Origin: Polytrichum commune
Lineage: Eukaryota; Streptophyta; Polytrichopsida; Polytrichales; Polytrichaceae
Assembly (NCBI GenBank): GCA_950295325.1
Contig: OX485806.1
Coordinates: forward strand, 3,532,001 to 3,596,000
Direction: 5' to 3'
Length of the DNA: 64,000 bases
Part shown: in pieces, positions 25,352 to 37,018 of the stretch
How positions within the stretch are numbered: the first letter of the stretch is position 1
Layout of the letters: each line of letters opens with the position of its first letter
Made by a program: the position numbers and the translations under genes
The notes under the pieces: model-generated
Told to the model about the DNA's origin: nothing
The model's database searches: none
What the model saw: the letters and a program-made list of their open reading frames with translations, nothing else

Positions 25352-25678
25352 TTGGTTTTCATTCAAACGAACTTGAGGATGTTGGAGAGCATGAGAACTG
25401 ATGGTACCATTCAAGAATTAAATCCCAATGAAATTGACATTACCCAGGTTCCTTCTCAGTTGGAAATTGAAGATCAATATTCTTTCTCGTATGAAGACAA
25501 AGCTCAACCATCTCAACGTGTGCCACGAAAATGGGAATCTAAGAGTTTGAGTGAAGTTTTGACCATGCCATCTTCAGCAAATGAATCTCAATTTCAAGAA
25601 ACCTCTACTTCAAGACAAAACCTCCTTGTGAAACAAGCAATTTGGAAAACGGCACTCATGACAACGATAATTTCATAA
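25352..25678 (+). other. Unrecognised open reading frame, possibly a transposon relic
   Basis: A 108-codon open frame, rich in Ser, Gln and Glu, with Pro and Asn. It includes 'LEIEDQYSFSYEDKAQ' and 'WESKSLSEVLTMPSS'. The neighbouring frame continues with Asp/Ser-rich sequence to about 25780. I do not recognise a domain and there is no clear gene structure around it. It could be the end of a decayed transposon protein. Confidence 0.25.
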
Positions 25679-25779
25679 ATGACGGTCAAGATGATCATTT
25701 GAGTAGTTTAGATGATTTAATTGCTTCTAGTTCACAAAAAATTGACTGTTTATGGAAACCCTCATCCTTATTCCCGCAG

Positions 25780-27059
25780 TAAAACATGCTTTCACCTTGT
25801 TAGGGCTTTGTACAAGCGATGAAATATAATCCTATAGCTTATAATATCCTACAACTTTTTTTCATGAAATTTGTGTGTTTCGAAACGTTTCAAAACATTT
25901 CGAATCATTTTTGAAACGTGTTTCATTTGTTTCAAATGGCTTAACCCCAACTAACTTATCATGCAAAGGTGTCGTTTGGTACCCTTTGGGAACCTCGGGA
26001 ACTCCATGTTCCCATCGGTGAGAGCGCGCCGGCTGGCTGCGGCCTCGGCTTTACAGTTAGTTACCCCTGCCTCATCCTCCTTCCCCTTCCCCTTCCCTTC
26101 CATTCTTCTCCAAGATTTGTGATTTTCCCACTCAACAGCCGCACAAGACTTGCAAGCGACTCCGTGTAAAATCTTGACCACAGGTAGCATAGCATAACCT
26201 TTTCCATTGCATTGTCATAATCTGGAAACACTTGTAGAAGAGGGGGATCATACTATAAGCACAACTTTAAATTTCTTTGTGGTTGATCGATGTTGAATCT
26301 TGCTTGAATGCTCTGATATATAGCTCGTGGGATCTGCACACCTCACCTGGATCTGAACACAGATGCAAATTGAGAGGTACGAAACTGTTTCAGATCTGTG
26401 AGTAATATAGTTAGGTGACGTGGAGTAGTACCCCTGGAGAGGAACGAATGAATTAATCAGGTGAGGATTCTGACCCCAGAAGAAGACATGCTTCCAGCTC
26501 TCGCATCAGGAGAAGAGGAGATGTGAAAGTAGGAATCTGGAATTGAGTGTTACCCTGAGTGGACCATGGCTTACGAACATTTTTTATCAACTTAGACCGG
26601 GAGATCATTGCATGGATGAATTTAGCTCGGAAGGTTTACCTGATCTTTGAGGTTGTGACTGACCACGCAGGTGCTGATGAGTTCTGCCAAATTTGGAGCT
26701 CAGTCAATTCTCGACACCCTACAAACCAAGAATCGACCCATGCACAGTCAGGTTGTTATAATTAGGTGAAGTGCAAAGAGATCAGCTGTGGTACGTAGTG
26801 GCCCAAGATGGATTTCATCTGTGAGGGTGAGAATTGGAAAGACGAATACAGTTTGGAAGCTGAGATTGGAAACGGGATGAAGTGGAATCAGTGAAACTTA
26901 AACTGACAGCTTATTATGACTCAGTGACATGGGGAGGAATCTGAGTGGTGATGCTCATGGATCATCAGCAGGCCGATCAAGTGACCACGACGACGTCTTT
27001 GTGCCGCATTATGAACGTTATGCTCAGAGCTTGGCTACAACCGGTCAGTCTTGATTAGG
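25780..27059. other. Gene-free stretch with a short G/C-rich block
   Basis: 25970-26170 is G/C-rich compared with its surroundings ('AGCGCGCCGGCTGGCTGCGG') and followed by CT-rich sequence, which could be the promoter or first exon of the coiled-coil gene. No conserved coding segment was found. Confidence 0.3.
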
Positions 27060-28430
27060 GCACTGACGTAGTCAACTGAATCTTCTCTCTCAAATTTACC
27101 CTTTCGCATCTGCACATATGTTAAGATTCTTCTCCATTTTAAATCCTTTCTGATGATCTCTTTGTGGTCATGGCTCGGTAATTAATCTGTCCAGATTCAA
27201 CACCTATCTTGATGACTCCCAAGTCTAGGGGGGGGATGTTTAGGGGCTCTTGGTTTCCCCTGGCTACAGCTTTCATCTACTTGCCTGGTCGACAGTCACT
27301 CACCACAGTGAAATGATGTATGAGGAGGGATTGGCATCAAATTAAATTTGAGTTTGATGCATATGAAATCTCCACTTTGATTTTGAGATCACCGTGGGAC
27401 TACAAACTCAAACATGACCATGTGAGTTTGATGGTTATGGATCAACCTGCACATTGATTTTGAGTAGTCTCATGGTGCAAACAGTCAGTTTGGAGTGGAT
27501 CAACCCACTTTCTTCTCTCTTTCACCTTTCCCATCTGCACGGGCACAATATTACTCCACTTTTATGGGCTACCGTTCTCTCCGTTTGGTCATGGTTCGGT
27601 AACCTATCCAAATTCATTAGCACCTACACTCCCAAGTTTTCTGGACTGCAGCTGGCTTCAACTTTCATCTGCTTTCGAAGTTGCTACAGCATAGTGAAGT
27701 GATGTATGTAGAGAGATTGCATCAAATTAAATTTGAGTTTGGTGCATCTGAAATCTCTACATTGCAAATATTGAGATCACCATGGAACTAACTCAAGCAT
27801 CACCATGTGAGTTTGATGGTGATACATCATTCTCTCTAATGAATTTGAGTAGTCTCATGGTGAAAACGGTAACCTCAGGGTGAATCAACCCTCTCTCATC
27901 TCGGTTTCCCCTTCCGCATCTGCACATATAATTAAGATACTCCACTTTTAAGGGCTACAGTTCTCTCACAAAAGTGGCCATGGCTCGGTAACCTGTCAAA
28001 ATTCCTCAACACCTACACTCCCAAATTTTCTTGGAGTTTTCTGGGCTGGAGCTGGCTACAGCTCCCATCATCTGCTTGTTACGAAGTTGCTACAGGAATT
28101 AATGTCACCAGAGTGAAGAGTGAATTTGAGTAGTCTCATGGTGCAAACTGTCAGGTCAGGGTGGATTAACCCACTTTCATCTCTCTCTCAACTGTACCCT
28201 TTCTCATCTGCACATGTAACATACTCCACTTCTTTGAGCTACCCTTCTCTCACAAAAGTGGTCATGGTCCGGTACCCTGACCAAATTCATCAACACCTTG
28301 GTACATTCCCAAGCTTTCTTGTATTTGTTTTCTTGGTTGCATGCAGCTCGCTACAGATTTCATCAACATCACCTGCTTGTTGTGAAGTTGCTACGTCACA
28401 TGAGTCACCATAGTGAATTGACGTATGTAG
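27060..28430 (+). repeat. Diverged tandem array of ~280-385 bp units
   Basis: 'GAGTAGTCTCATGGTG' occurs near 27462, 27847 and 28126, and each is followed by a 'GTGGAT.AACCC' segment and a 'CATCTGCAC' block. A fourth, more diverged unit starts near 27060. Units end with 'GAAGTTGCTAC' and 'GTGAA.TGA.GTATGTAGAGA'. The array abuts the first recognised exon of the coiled-coil gene. Confidence 0.75.
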
Positions 28431-28473
28431 AGATTGCATTGATCATGGTGCAGGAGCTAATACACCAGTTGTA

Positions 28474-31400
28474 ATGCCACGGTTGAATCCCAAGTTGGCG
28501 CCGCGGCTGAAAGCTGTGGAGAAGAGCGGTAGAGTACGGCTGCTTGCACGGCTGTCGTCGTCTTCGCCTGCGACGATTGAGCCAGCTGCAGCTTCTCATG
28601 GTGTCAAGTCTCAACCCCAGCCATGGCAAACCTCAACCAACGATGGTTTCAGCTCCACAACACGTAGCTTGGACAATGTAAGTTGAATACCCCAGCTTGC
28701 ACTTGCACTGAAGGGCTACACACACACACACATGCATGTGTGTATATATATAAGAGCCTGAGCTCAAGTTTCCAAGTTTGGTGTGCCAAGGTAAAATAAC
28801 TTGGACCATCATGTGTGTGTAAAATAGAGGAGCTTTGGTTTCTCCTTATATTGGATTGATATTGAAGTTCATGTGGAGGTCACACACGTTCGAAAACAGG
28901 TTAAAAAATGCCGGTCTCAAAATGGAGATCGGTGGGCCAAGGTTAAAGAATTTTGGCCTTGAAGGGAAGGCCGCACACGTTTGGAAATGCCGGTTTCGGA
29001 ACGGGGTTTGGTAAGGCAAGGTAAAAGAATTTCGGCCTTGACATGTGCCTCTAACTTTGAGCAACTTAGTTTCAAGGTTGGTCCCTCTTTCTTTTTTGTT
29101 GAAATTGTTTGTTTCCAACTCCGACCAAACAATTTTTGATCCACCGATCACCATTTCAAACCGGCGTTTTCAAACAAAGCTGGCCTCCCCCCTCAAATTT
29201 GGCCTTCATGTGACCACTATAAGTCTAAGTTCGGGCTTGATGTTGAGATATAATTCAAGAAAAAGCGAAGACCAACCTTGAGACGAAGCTCCACCATCTT
29301 TCTTAAGCACATGTAAGGGCTCGAATTCTTTCACATTGGACCACCAAACTTGCAAGCTCAAGTTTTGTTTGTGTGGCAACCCCGTGAAGCACCGAAGCAG
29401 CCACCAGCTCTGGAAACCTGTCAATGTGCAACCTAGTGCACATCGACAAATGTTAAGTCGCACAAGTTTGCTCCCAAATTGACATGAGTCTGTCCAATGC
29501 ATTGAGCGGCGCAGGTCCAGCAATCATGGGTGGGTGTACATCACCGTCTGTCCGAGTTTCAGGTCGCCTTGCAAGCCTCTGAAAGGTACTTACCCCTAAA
29601 TCTCAACCTGAATTCAACTCGACTTAGTACTCATGATCAATTTGATGCCGTCATAATTCTTTACTCAGTTCAATGTCGTCTCTGTCAAGAACATTGACAG
29701 GGCACGAGAGGACGGCGAAAGGGAAACGAAGGCGTTACGGTTGTATGTGGCTAATGTGGAAACAGCTGCAGCAGGACTTTTGACAAGGATACAAGACCTG
29801 GAGGGTTTACTGTCCTTGTGTACGCCTTCCTGACTCTTGCACCCATACATATAATCCCCAATGACAATGCAATTGATTTTGAAGTGTGGATCTTGCCAAC
29901 AGGTTTATGGTACTGGAAGCATATGAAGATGGTGACAGAAAGACTAATTCCTTAGAGAAATGGAGAGCATTAGCTTTTGTGTGAGATAGAGGCAAATGTC
30001 AACTCGATGATCAAGTTGGAAGAAAGACATTAAACTACCTAGCACTACGTTCTGAAAATACGGAAGGAAACTTGTCTCTATTGGAGTTGTAGAGGGGACA
30101 CTCCAACACAAAGTGTGCTTCATCTTTAACTACATTGTAAGAACAAAAGTGGCATAGTCTGTTATGTCTGAGGATTGGGATAGTTGACCACTAGCCAGTT
30201 TCAATGGCGAGTCTATGATTTTTGTTGTTGTATGGTAGGCAACAAAGAAATTGCGTTGGGATGGTGTCAATAGTTGCTTCAAGTGTGCTTAACATTCATA
30301 GTTGAGAAAGTCCTGAAGGCACACAACTATGCAGATAGAAGTTTCTGAGATTGAAGTCTTCTTGGATTTCCAAAAAGTTTAGACTACCAACAATGCTCTA
30401 TTCATTTGTATCTATATGTGTTATACATGATGTATCTGAACAATCCAAAATTGGGTTATCCAAGTTGTACCCACCACTAAATGCTTATGCCAAAAAATAT
30501 GCTTGTAAAGATGCATCCAATTCTCACGATTTTCGTTGTGGAGTTACATATAGAATTAGACTAGAAGATGAAGCAACACCACGTGGGTGGCAACATCGGA
30601 ACCATCTCTTATCCTCTTCTTTCAAAGATGCATCCAAGTTTGTGAATATCCAATTCCTTGATAATGGATTTTCCTTGACCAGAACCAGCTTTGAGTCAGG
30701 AGCAGGATGTGGACCACTTGAGGGGCAAAGTGGCAACCGAGACTCTGAAGGAGTTGCAAAAGCAAGTGGCTGCCGCAGCACAGGCCATTGCAACTGCTCG
30801 GGAAGCAACCATGACACTTGATAAGGCATGATGCATGTCATTCATCAACATGTAATTGTACTAGTTTGGACCTGTGACATCCTAGCATGTTGCACATGTG
30901 CATATGCATTTATGTTTCTAGGTCATTTTTGTTCCCTTCGTTCAACTTGGTGTTGTTGACAACTAGTTGTTTTGGAACTTAGAATGACAACTGCGTCAAC
31001 ATTCACGCACCCTCGCCGTTTCGAAGTTCCAAAATGTATAGTAGATCAGTTTGGGCTAGTGTCGTCCCAGCTTGTTACACCCACGTATATGAATTAATGT
31101 CCTAGGCCACCCCCTCACCATCCGTTCAACATGCCACCTTCAACGGATGGCCATGTTGAATCTTTGGAATAGCAAGAACACACTGTTGCATATTGTTTAG
31201 TAGATGTCAATAATTCCCATAGGAATTAGGTCATGGTGGGTGTGCAAGAGATGATCAACATCGCTCTTAAGGAAGAATGGTGAATGACATTCATCTCACA
31301 TTGTTCCCTTTTTGTTGACATTGAATGGCAGGTGAAGCGGGAGTCTCATGCATTGATCAAAGCACAAGAGGCTGAGATCGGCCGATTGAGTAGGGAGTCA

Positions 31401-34400
31401 GCAGAGTGTCGAATGCTTTACGAGGTGAATTCAAAGAACTTCCATGCTTTATTTTCGCTTGATGTGAATGGACGACTATTCTCTCCTACTCCGATTGGTT
31501 TGATTTCCTAACACCTACCGAGGGGCAGTAGTAAAGACTGGTCCCTATAGGTTGGATGTGGATTCATCTCCAATTAAGTTCTCTACACTAATTTGGGGTC
31601 TCTAACCCCAATCTAAGAGTTAATTTAGCTAAAATCATCAATCTACAACAATAACTAGTTTTTTCACTCTCTCTTCCCTCAGTTTGTCCTCCCTCTTAGT
31701 AGGTGTTGTGAACACTCACACTACTCCGATCATTTATTACCAAACGTCAGGGTAAGGATACTTCCTTCCTTTCAGAATGTGGTCATCTAACATGCCTAAT
31801 GATAGGTTGATGTTGGAAAACCGAGGAGATGGAGAATTTTAAAAAAAAAAAATTTTTTTACAGAATGATTCATGCTAAGGATGCAAAGGTTGGGACCATT
31901 GCATGCGCAGGCAAGGGGAAAGCACATTCAAGAATTGACAGACCAAATTGTGAGGCTGGTATGCACTCAAACATATATATATATATAATCCAGTTTCTGA
32001 GATGTCTGCAAGAATTACACCCCACTCTGTATCAATATGACATTCAAGTGTGCCTCGAATGTCAGCAACAACAAGAAGTAAATCATTAAAAAGGTGAATT
32101 ATGTGGTAATTAAGATGTCATGCCATGGTGGTCGCTTTCTATTTAGGGCAGAATCTTGCGAAACTGCGAGATTTGAAGCTGAATAGCCATGAAACTTAGG
32201 AATTTCGCGACTACTCGCAATAGGTTCGAGGCCTTGATTCCAATGTTTTGTGTCTGAAGAGAAATTGGACTTGATAGTATGTAAGGTATTCTCTGTATCC
32301 ATGAATCAGCAATCGACAGGAGTCTATAGAAGTTATGTTTTCACAGAATACATAGCTGATGAGGTTGTGATTGGCAGAATGTCCAGCTAGGGGACTCCCA
32401 AAGGACATCACAACTTCAGCTCATGTCTTATCAAAAGCGATTTGAAGCAGCAAAGGTGCATTTTAAAGTTCTGTCAATATTGAGGCTAAGTGATGGTGGG
32501 AATCTTAAGAAGCACAAGATTTGATGATGACTTTTAGCATATTTTGTGGTTACCCTATGTGATGGTAGATTCTTTACCTTGTCCTTGACACATCACTTTG
32601 AAAATTCCCCGCCGCCCGCTGGGGGGCGGGGGGAATGAAGTAATGCACATATTCATAGGATATTCTTTATACAATATATTCAATACATTCTTAAAGAAAA
32701 ATTTTAATACCTTATGCTTATGTTAATTATTGTATATATTTTACTCCTTTGGATATTATTCCACCCTATATTTTTTGATATTTTATGAAGACTGACCTCC
32801 CTGTGAAAATATCGCCTAAGCTTTAGGGCTTGTTCACACAGGGTCCCAAGTCCCACTTATGTTAGCAAGTCCCAGCATGGAGGCAAAGTCCCAACTTGTG
32901 AGCCTCAAGAAACAACTAAAATATGGTTAATCATCTTTAAAGTTGGATCTTGATTATTTTACGCAAAATAATTTGCAGGACTTGGGTTGAGAGTTGAGTC
33001 TAGCTTTTTGCTCGACCCAACTTACAACACAAGTCCCAAGCCTCACCTCCAAAAAGTGTTGTCATGCAAGCATCCATGTCATACTTGGGACTTAGGACTT
33101 GGGGCCCCGTGTGAAGTGGTAAGTCCCAACTTCCATGCTCTCAACGGTTAAGATTGCACAAATTAACCACAAGTGACTTGGGACTTGGGACCATGTGTGA
33201 AGTGGTAAGTCCCAACTTCCATGCTCTCAACGGTTGAGATTGCACAGGATTGACCTCAAGTGACTTGGGACTTAGGACTTGGGACCCCGTGTGAAGTGGT
33301 AAGTCCCAACTTCCATGCTCTCAACGGTTGAGATTGCACAGGATTGACCTCAAGTGACTTGGGACTTAGGACTTGGGGCCCGTGTGAAGTGGTAAGTCCC
33401 AACTTCCATGCTCTCAACGGTTAAGATTGCACAAATTGACCACAAGTGACTTGGGACTTGGGACCATGTGTGAAGTGGTAAGTCCCAACTTCCATGCTCT
33501 CAACGGCTGAGATTGTACGGATTGACCTCAAGTGACTTGGGACCCCATGTGAATCGGCCCTTAGTGCCTTGAAATTAGAATAGCCTTGACATCCAGTCCA
33601 CTTCCCATCTGCATGTTGCATGATAAAAACTGCGATGAATACGCAGTTTGTGGCGATTGAGAAAGCGGATCAATGCGATGAGTTGATGCGGGCTCTCGAA
33701 TTAAGCACAGCAGTTGGGAAGGCCGCTGAACAGAAACTGGAAGAGCTGCTACATGAGAAGAAAGATGTTCTTCTTAAGAATGAGCTCCTTGAGCAGCAGG
33801 TGACTTATGGATTACCAACCATGTGAATTAACTTAGTGCAAATTGAACTGAAGAGAGCAAAGTCAGCTAAATACTTGCACTCAGCATATAGTGTATTTTC
33901 TTATTTTATTTAAAAAAAAACTGAACCATCTAACCGACATTATGGGGAGAGAGGGAAGTAAAGTAAGTGTGCCTAAAGTGGACACTTATAGCATTCCAAC
34001 ATATGTAGGGGTTTGACAAACCAAGAAAAATTTATACGAACACATGAGCAAATTCAAACAAGGAACATGAGAATTGTTTTTTCTAATCTTGGAATGGAAT
34101 TCTTGAAGTGGTGTGCATAGATTTTCTTAAATGATTTTCTTTCGAATATGTACTTATATGCTAGAAACTGTTTAAGATCACATACCACTTTAGGACTACA
34201 CACCTTATCACATACGAGCATACCTCTCATTCATCCAACATAAAAACTTAAACCCCCCTCCCCAAAAAGAATATTTTCGTTGTCAATTCATCTCAATGAC
34301 CTCGAGCACACTAATTTGGGGTCTTTAAAACTAATTATGGTGGCAAATCAACCAGAAAAAGTAGCCTCTATGATGCATACTATTTCAGGGCTTTGATGTT

Positions 34401-37018
34401 GGATAATTGACAGGTACACTTGCATACGATAATTTCCTCTCTCTAAATTATGGGATCGTCATCTCACACTTTGCGATGGTAATCTCTAGGTGAAGGAGTT
34501 GCAAATACGAGTCTTAGGAGGCCGAATTGCCGACTACGAGCATGAGTTGTGTCAGGTTCGAGCTGCATTAGGAGGTGAAAAAGCACACCTTCTGGATGAT
34601 TTGGTAAGTTGGATAAAATAAACTAGGCCACCAAACTTTGCAAGTTCAATAGAGTGTTACTAGGTGAGTGTGCCTAAAACAACAATTCCAACATTCTAGC
34701 ATATGTAGGGGTTTGACAATCCAAGAAAACTTACATGACCCAATCAACGAATCCAAATGAGGAGCATGAGATTGGTCTTGATATTTTTGGAATGAAAGTG
34801 AATATTTTATGAATTTTGAAGTGGTGTTTATAGATTTTCTTCAATGGTTTTCTTTCATAACATTATTCATATTCATAGCAGTGTTCTGTGGGACTAATAG
34901 TATTTTGTGGAATATTCCTCACATTCAGTTTGAATGTGAGGAATATTTTGTAGAATATTGTTAGTCCCACATAACATTGTTATGGATCTGAATAATGTTA
35001 TGTTCACATATGTACATTTCAAACTTGAATATATACTTATATGCTAGATACCGTTTAAGAGCACAAACCACTTTCGGACTACATACCTTACACGCGAGGG
35101 CTTCTAAGCCTATTCATGTGGGTATCGTCTTTGCAACTTTTTTGTAAAATTTTCATAGTAAAATTTTCATTGTAAAATTTAGGGCAGGCTTTTATCTGGG
35201 AAATCGGGGAAACACAACCTAATAATAGTGTAAATAATCAAACAAAACACTTGGACTAAACACATGACATAATTCAGTATGAATGTGAGAATATCCGAGA
35301 ATATTCCGTGGAGTACTATCAGTCCCAAAGGAATTCTGTTATGGATTTGAATAATGTTATGCAGAACATTTGTGCTATTTTGTTACTACAACTTTGCCCC
35401 CCGGAGCCCAACAATGTTATCTAATATGATCCGGTGTCAGGCTCACCTTCGGCGCAGCCACCAGAGCAGTACGCAGCAGCGGGAGACTCTCAATTCTTGG
35501 CACGAGACCAAATCCATGACCCCCACCCCACCACAATGGTCATCGGATCAACACAGTGCAATCTCACAGCAATCGACGAACGCGCAATTGGTCACAAAGC
35601 AGACGAGAACGACCAAATTCAGTCGCGGTGCTCGATGCGATGAGTCGCCTCCGAGTGTGGAGACTCGTGGTGCGCAGGGACTCGTTGCGAGTAAATCAGC
35701 AGGAGGGTGCAATTTCCCGCAGGAGGAGGTGGATCAAGATGGCAGGCTCAGTGTTTCCGCGAGCGTTTCAGCCTCCGGGTCGTGGGATACGAATGCGTCC
35801 AGCTGCAGTAACCAGGCGAGTCGTGTGAAGGAATTCGAGCAGTCTGTGTGCAGAATCAGTGCCCTCTATCGAAATCGTGGAGGCGACATGAGAAGCGCAC
35901 AGGTGCATATCTATATATCTATATCTACATCAAGAGTCTTGTGGTTTGGTTGAATGCTGTGCTAATCGAAAGTCAACCTTGTCGAAGATTTCTCATCAAT
36001 TTACGTAAAAGTTATCCTTAAAGTCTTCAAGAACTCATGTTCTGAAAGGGAGTTGAGTTATGGAGCCCCACTATTGACAAAATTTTATAGAGTTGAAGGA
36101 GGATGAACCCCCTTATCAAGAACCGTATGAAGGCCATATCTGGCTTTTTGCACGTTTTTCTATCAGGTCCACGGACCACGGACGTTGTTTGAAATCCAAA
36201 TAGTGATTTATAGAAAACAAGGAGTTAGTCTTGCCATGTTTTACCTTCTAGCAAAAAAGTGGAATCATTTGATGGTAATTTTCCATTTTTGACTTGTCAA
36301 AACATGATGACATTTGGGTTTTTTGAACATGTTTTTGGACATTTTGGATGTGCTTTGACATGGAAGCAAGTAAGTGTGCATAGGTCCAATTAGAATTGAA
36401 ATAGACCCAAAATTTTGAAAATATATATTACTTGTTTTTTAATGTATATTCATCTTCTTCTCTATCGTTAGGATTCAAGTGCTTGGAAATGTGTTTTTTT
36501 TATCAAATAGATCTCTCAAAGAAATTCTTGTTTAACATGTGCCCAAAGCAAGCCTAGGGAACCTCACTAAATATACTCTCAAAAGTGAGGAGATTTTTTT
36601 TTAATTTTTAAAATTTTTAAAAATAAAATTTAAAAAAGGACCATCCAGAAGACTCCTCACACATTCTAAACTGTCAAAAGTGGGGTGAAACTCCCTAAGA
36701 CCAAAACCTGAGTGTTTGAGAGACTGTATGGATAGACCTAATATGTTATACGCTCAATTCTTCGAACCCTCAAGTTTTCCTGCACTTGTATGATTTAGAT
36801 GGACAGACCTGTAGAAAAGTAAAGAACACAATGAACTCGAGGGTCTCTCTTTGATGCAGTTTGCGAGTTCCCAACACTTGGATGCGAATGAAGAAGACTT
36901 GGAAGGCTCGGAAGCAAAAAGCACCGAAGCAATTATGTCTTCTGGTTTGAAAGACTTCAGCCTCTTGGCTGCTGCGCAACGCGAAATCTCGAAGATGAAG
37001 GAGGTCTGTGCTTTCTGA
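28474..37018 (+). CDS. Coiled-coil protein of unknown function, at least ten exons
   Basis: Exons inferred from phase and GT-AG borders: 28474-28677, 29669-~29810 (end uncertain), 30706-30825, 31332-31424, 31911-31958, 32420-32455, 33647-33799, 34490-34603, 35441-35902 and 36860-37018 (TGA). Most borders are phase 0. The N-terminus is basic and Pro/Ser-rich ('RLNPKLAPRLKAVEKSGR'). The middle is heptad-like and rich in Glu, Leu, Ala and Lys: 'LKELQKQVAAAAQAIATARE', 'ALIKAQEAEIGRLSRESAEC', 'KHIQELTDQIVRL', 'AEQKLEELLHEKKDVLLKNE'. The C-terminal exons are Ser/Gln-rich, then acidic, ending 'AAAQREISKMKEVCAF'. The donor after 30825 reads GC rather than GT, and an exon around 29895-29990 is possible, so the 29800-30700 part is incomplete. 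The true 5' end may lie upstream. I do not recognise the family; it could be a cytoskeletal or scaffold protein. Confidence 0.65.
28880..29240. repeat. Short tandem and inverted repeat in the first intron of the coiled-coil gene
   Basis: Two copies of an ~88-bp unit ('CACACGTT.GAAA', 'ATGCCGGT', 'GGCCAAGGTTAAAGAATTTT' or a close variant, 'CGGCCTTGA') lie at 28882-28960 and 28973-29042. A partial inverted counterpart follows near 29130-29220, so the region may be a decayed foldback element. Confidence 0.45.
30480..30620. repeat. Dispersed repeat R2, copy 1
   Basis: 'AGAAGATGAAGCAACACCA' with 'GTGGCAACATC' downstream and 'TACATATAGA' upstream is shared with 49985-50115 in the HD2 first intron, same orientation relative to the plus strand. 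The class is unknown. Confidence 0.6.
32826..33560. mobile_element. Tourist/PIF-Harbinger-like MITE, copy 2, internally expanded
   Basis: The ends are 'GGGCTTGTTCACACAGGGTC' and, inverted, 'GGGACCCCATGTGAATCGGC' plus CC. TTA flanks both sides (32823-32825 and 33561-33563). The left third aligns with copy 1 at 24161 (shared 'ATGGAGGCAAAGTC'). The right two-thirds consist of a tandem array absent from copy 1, which explains 735 bp against 386 bp. It lies in an intron of the coiled-coil gene, between the exons at 32455 and 33647. Confidence 0.85.
33060..33555. repeat. Five-unit minisatellite inside the MITE, alternating 86 and ~94 bp
   Basis: 'GTGAAGTGGTAAGTCCCAAC' starts at 33111, 33197, 33291, 33384 and 33470, giving steps of 86, 94, 93 and 86. 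Long units contain an extra 'CTTAGGACTTGGG' and 'CAGGATTGACC'; short units have 'CAAATT.ACCAC'. Units are nearly identical. Confidence 0.95.
33960..34225. repeat. Intronic repeat R3, copy 1 (empty site)
   Basis: It shares 'ATATGTAGGGGTTTGACAA', 'CATAGATTTTCTT', 'ACTTATATGCTAGA' and 'ACCACTTT.GGACTACA' in order with 34670-35095. The two copies flank the exon at 34490-34603. At 'TTTTCTTTCGAATATGTAC' this copy is uninterrupted. Confidence 0.8.
34670..35095. repeat. Intronic repeat R3, copy 2 (interrupted)
   Basis: The same landmarks as copy 1, but the run 'GGTTTTCTTT' is followed by a ~147-bp inverted-repeat insertion before the match resumes near 'ATATGTAC'. Confidence 0.8.
34859..35005. mobile_element. 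Inverted-repeat MITE, nearly full-length foldback
   Basis: It begins 'CATAACATTATTCATATTCA' and ends 'GATCTGAATAATGTTATG'. The arms pair over about 70 bases around a small central loop near 'CACATTCAGTTTGAATGTG'. It is inserted in repeat R3, whose other copy shows the empty site. A single arm of the same element recurs at 35277-35361. Superfamily not determined; the duplication is at most a few T/C bases. Confidence 0.8.
35277..35361. repeat. Half copy (one arm) of the 34859 MITE
   Basis: It runs from 'TATGAATGTGAGAATATCC' to 'GAATAATGTTATG', matching the right arm only. It lies about 80 bases upstream of the exon at 35441. Confidence 0.75.

Noticed and set aside
33060-33555. CRISPR-like array from regular repeats
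   Set aside because: Units are contiguous nearly identical 86-94-bp repeats without unique spacers, inside a eukaryotic MITE.
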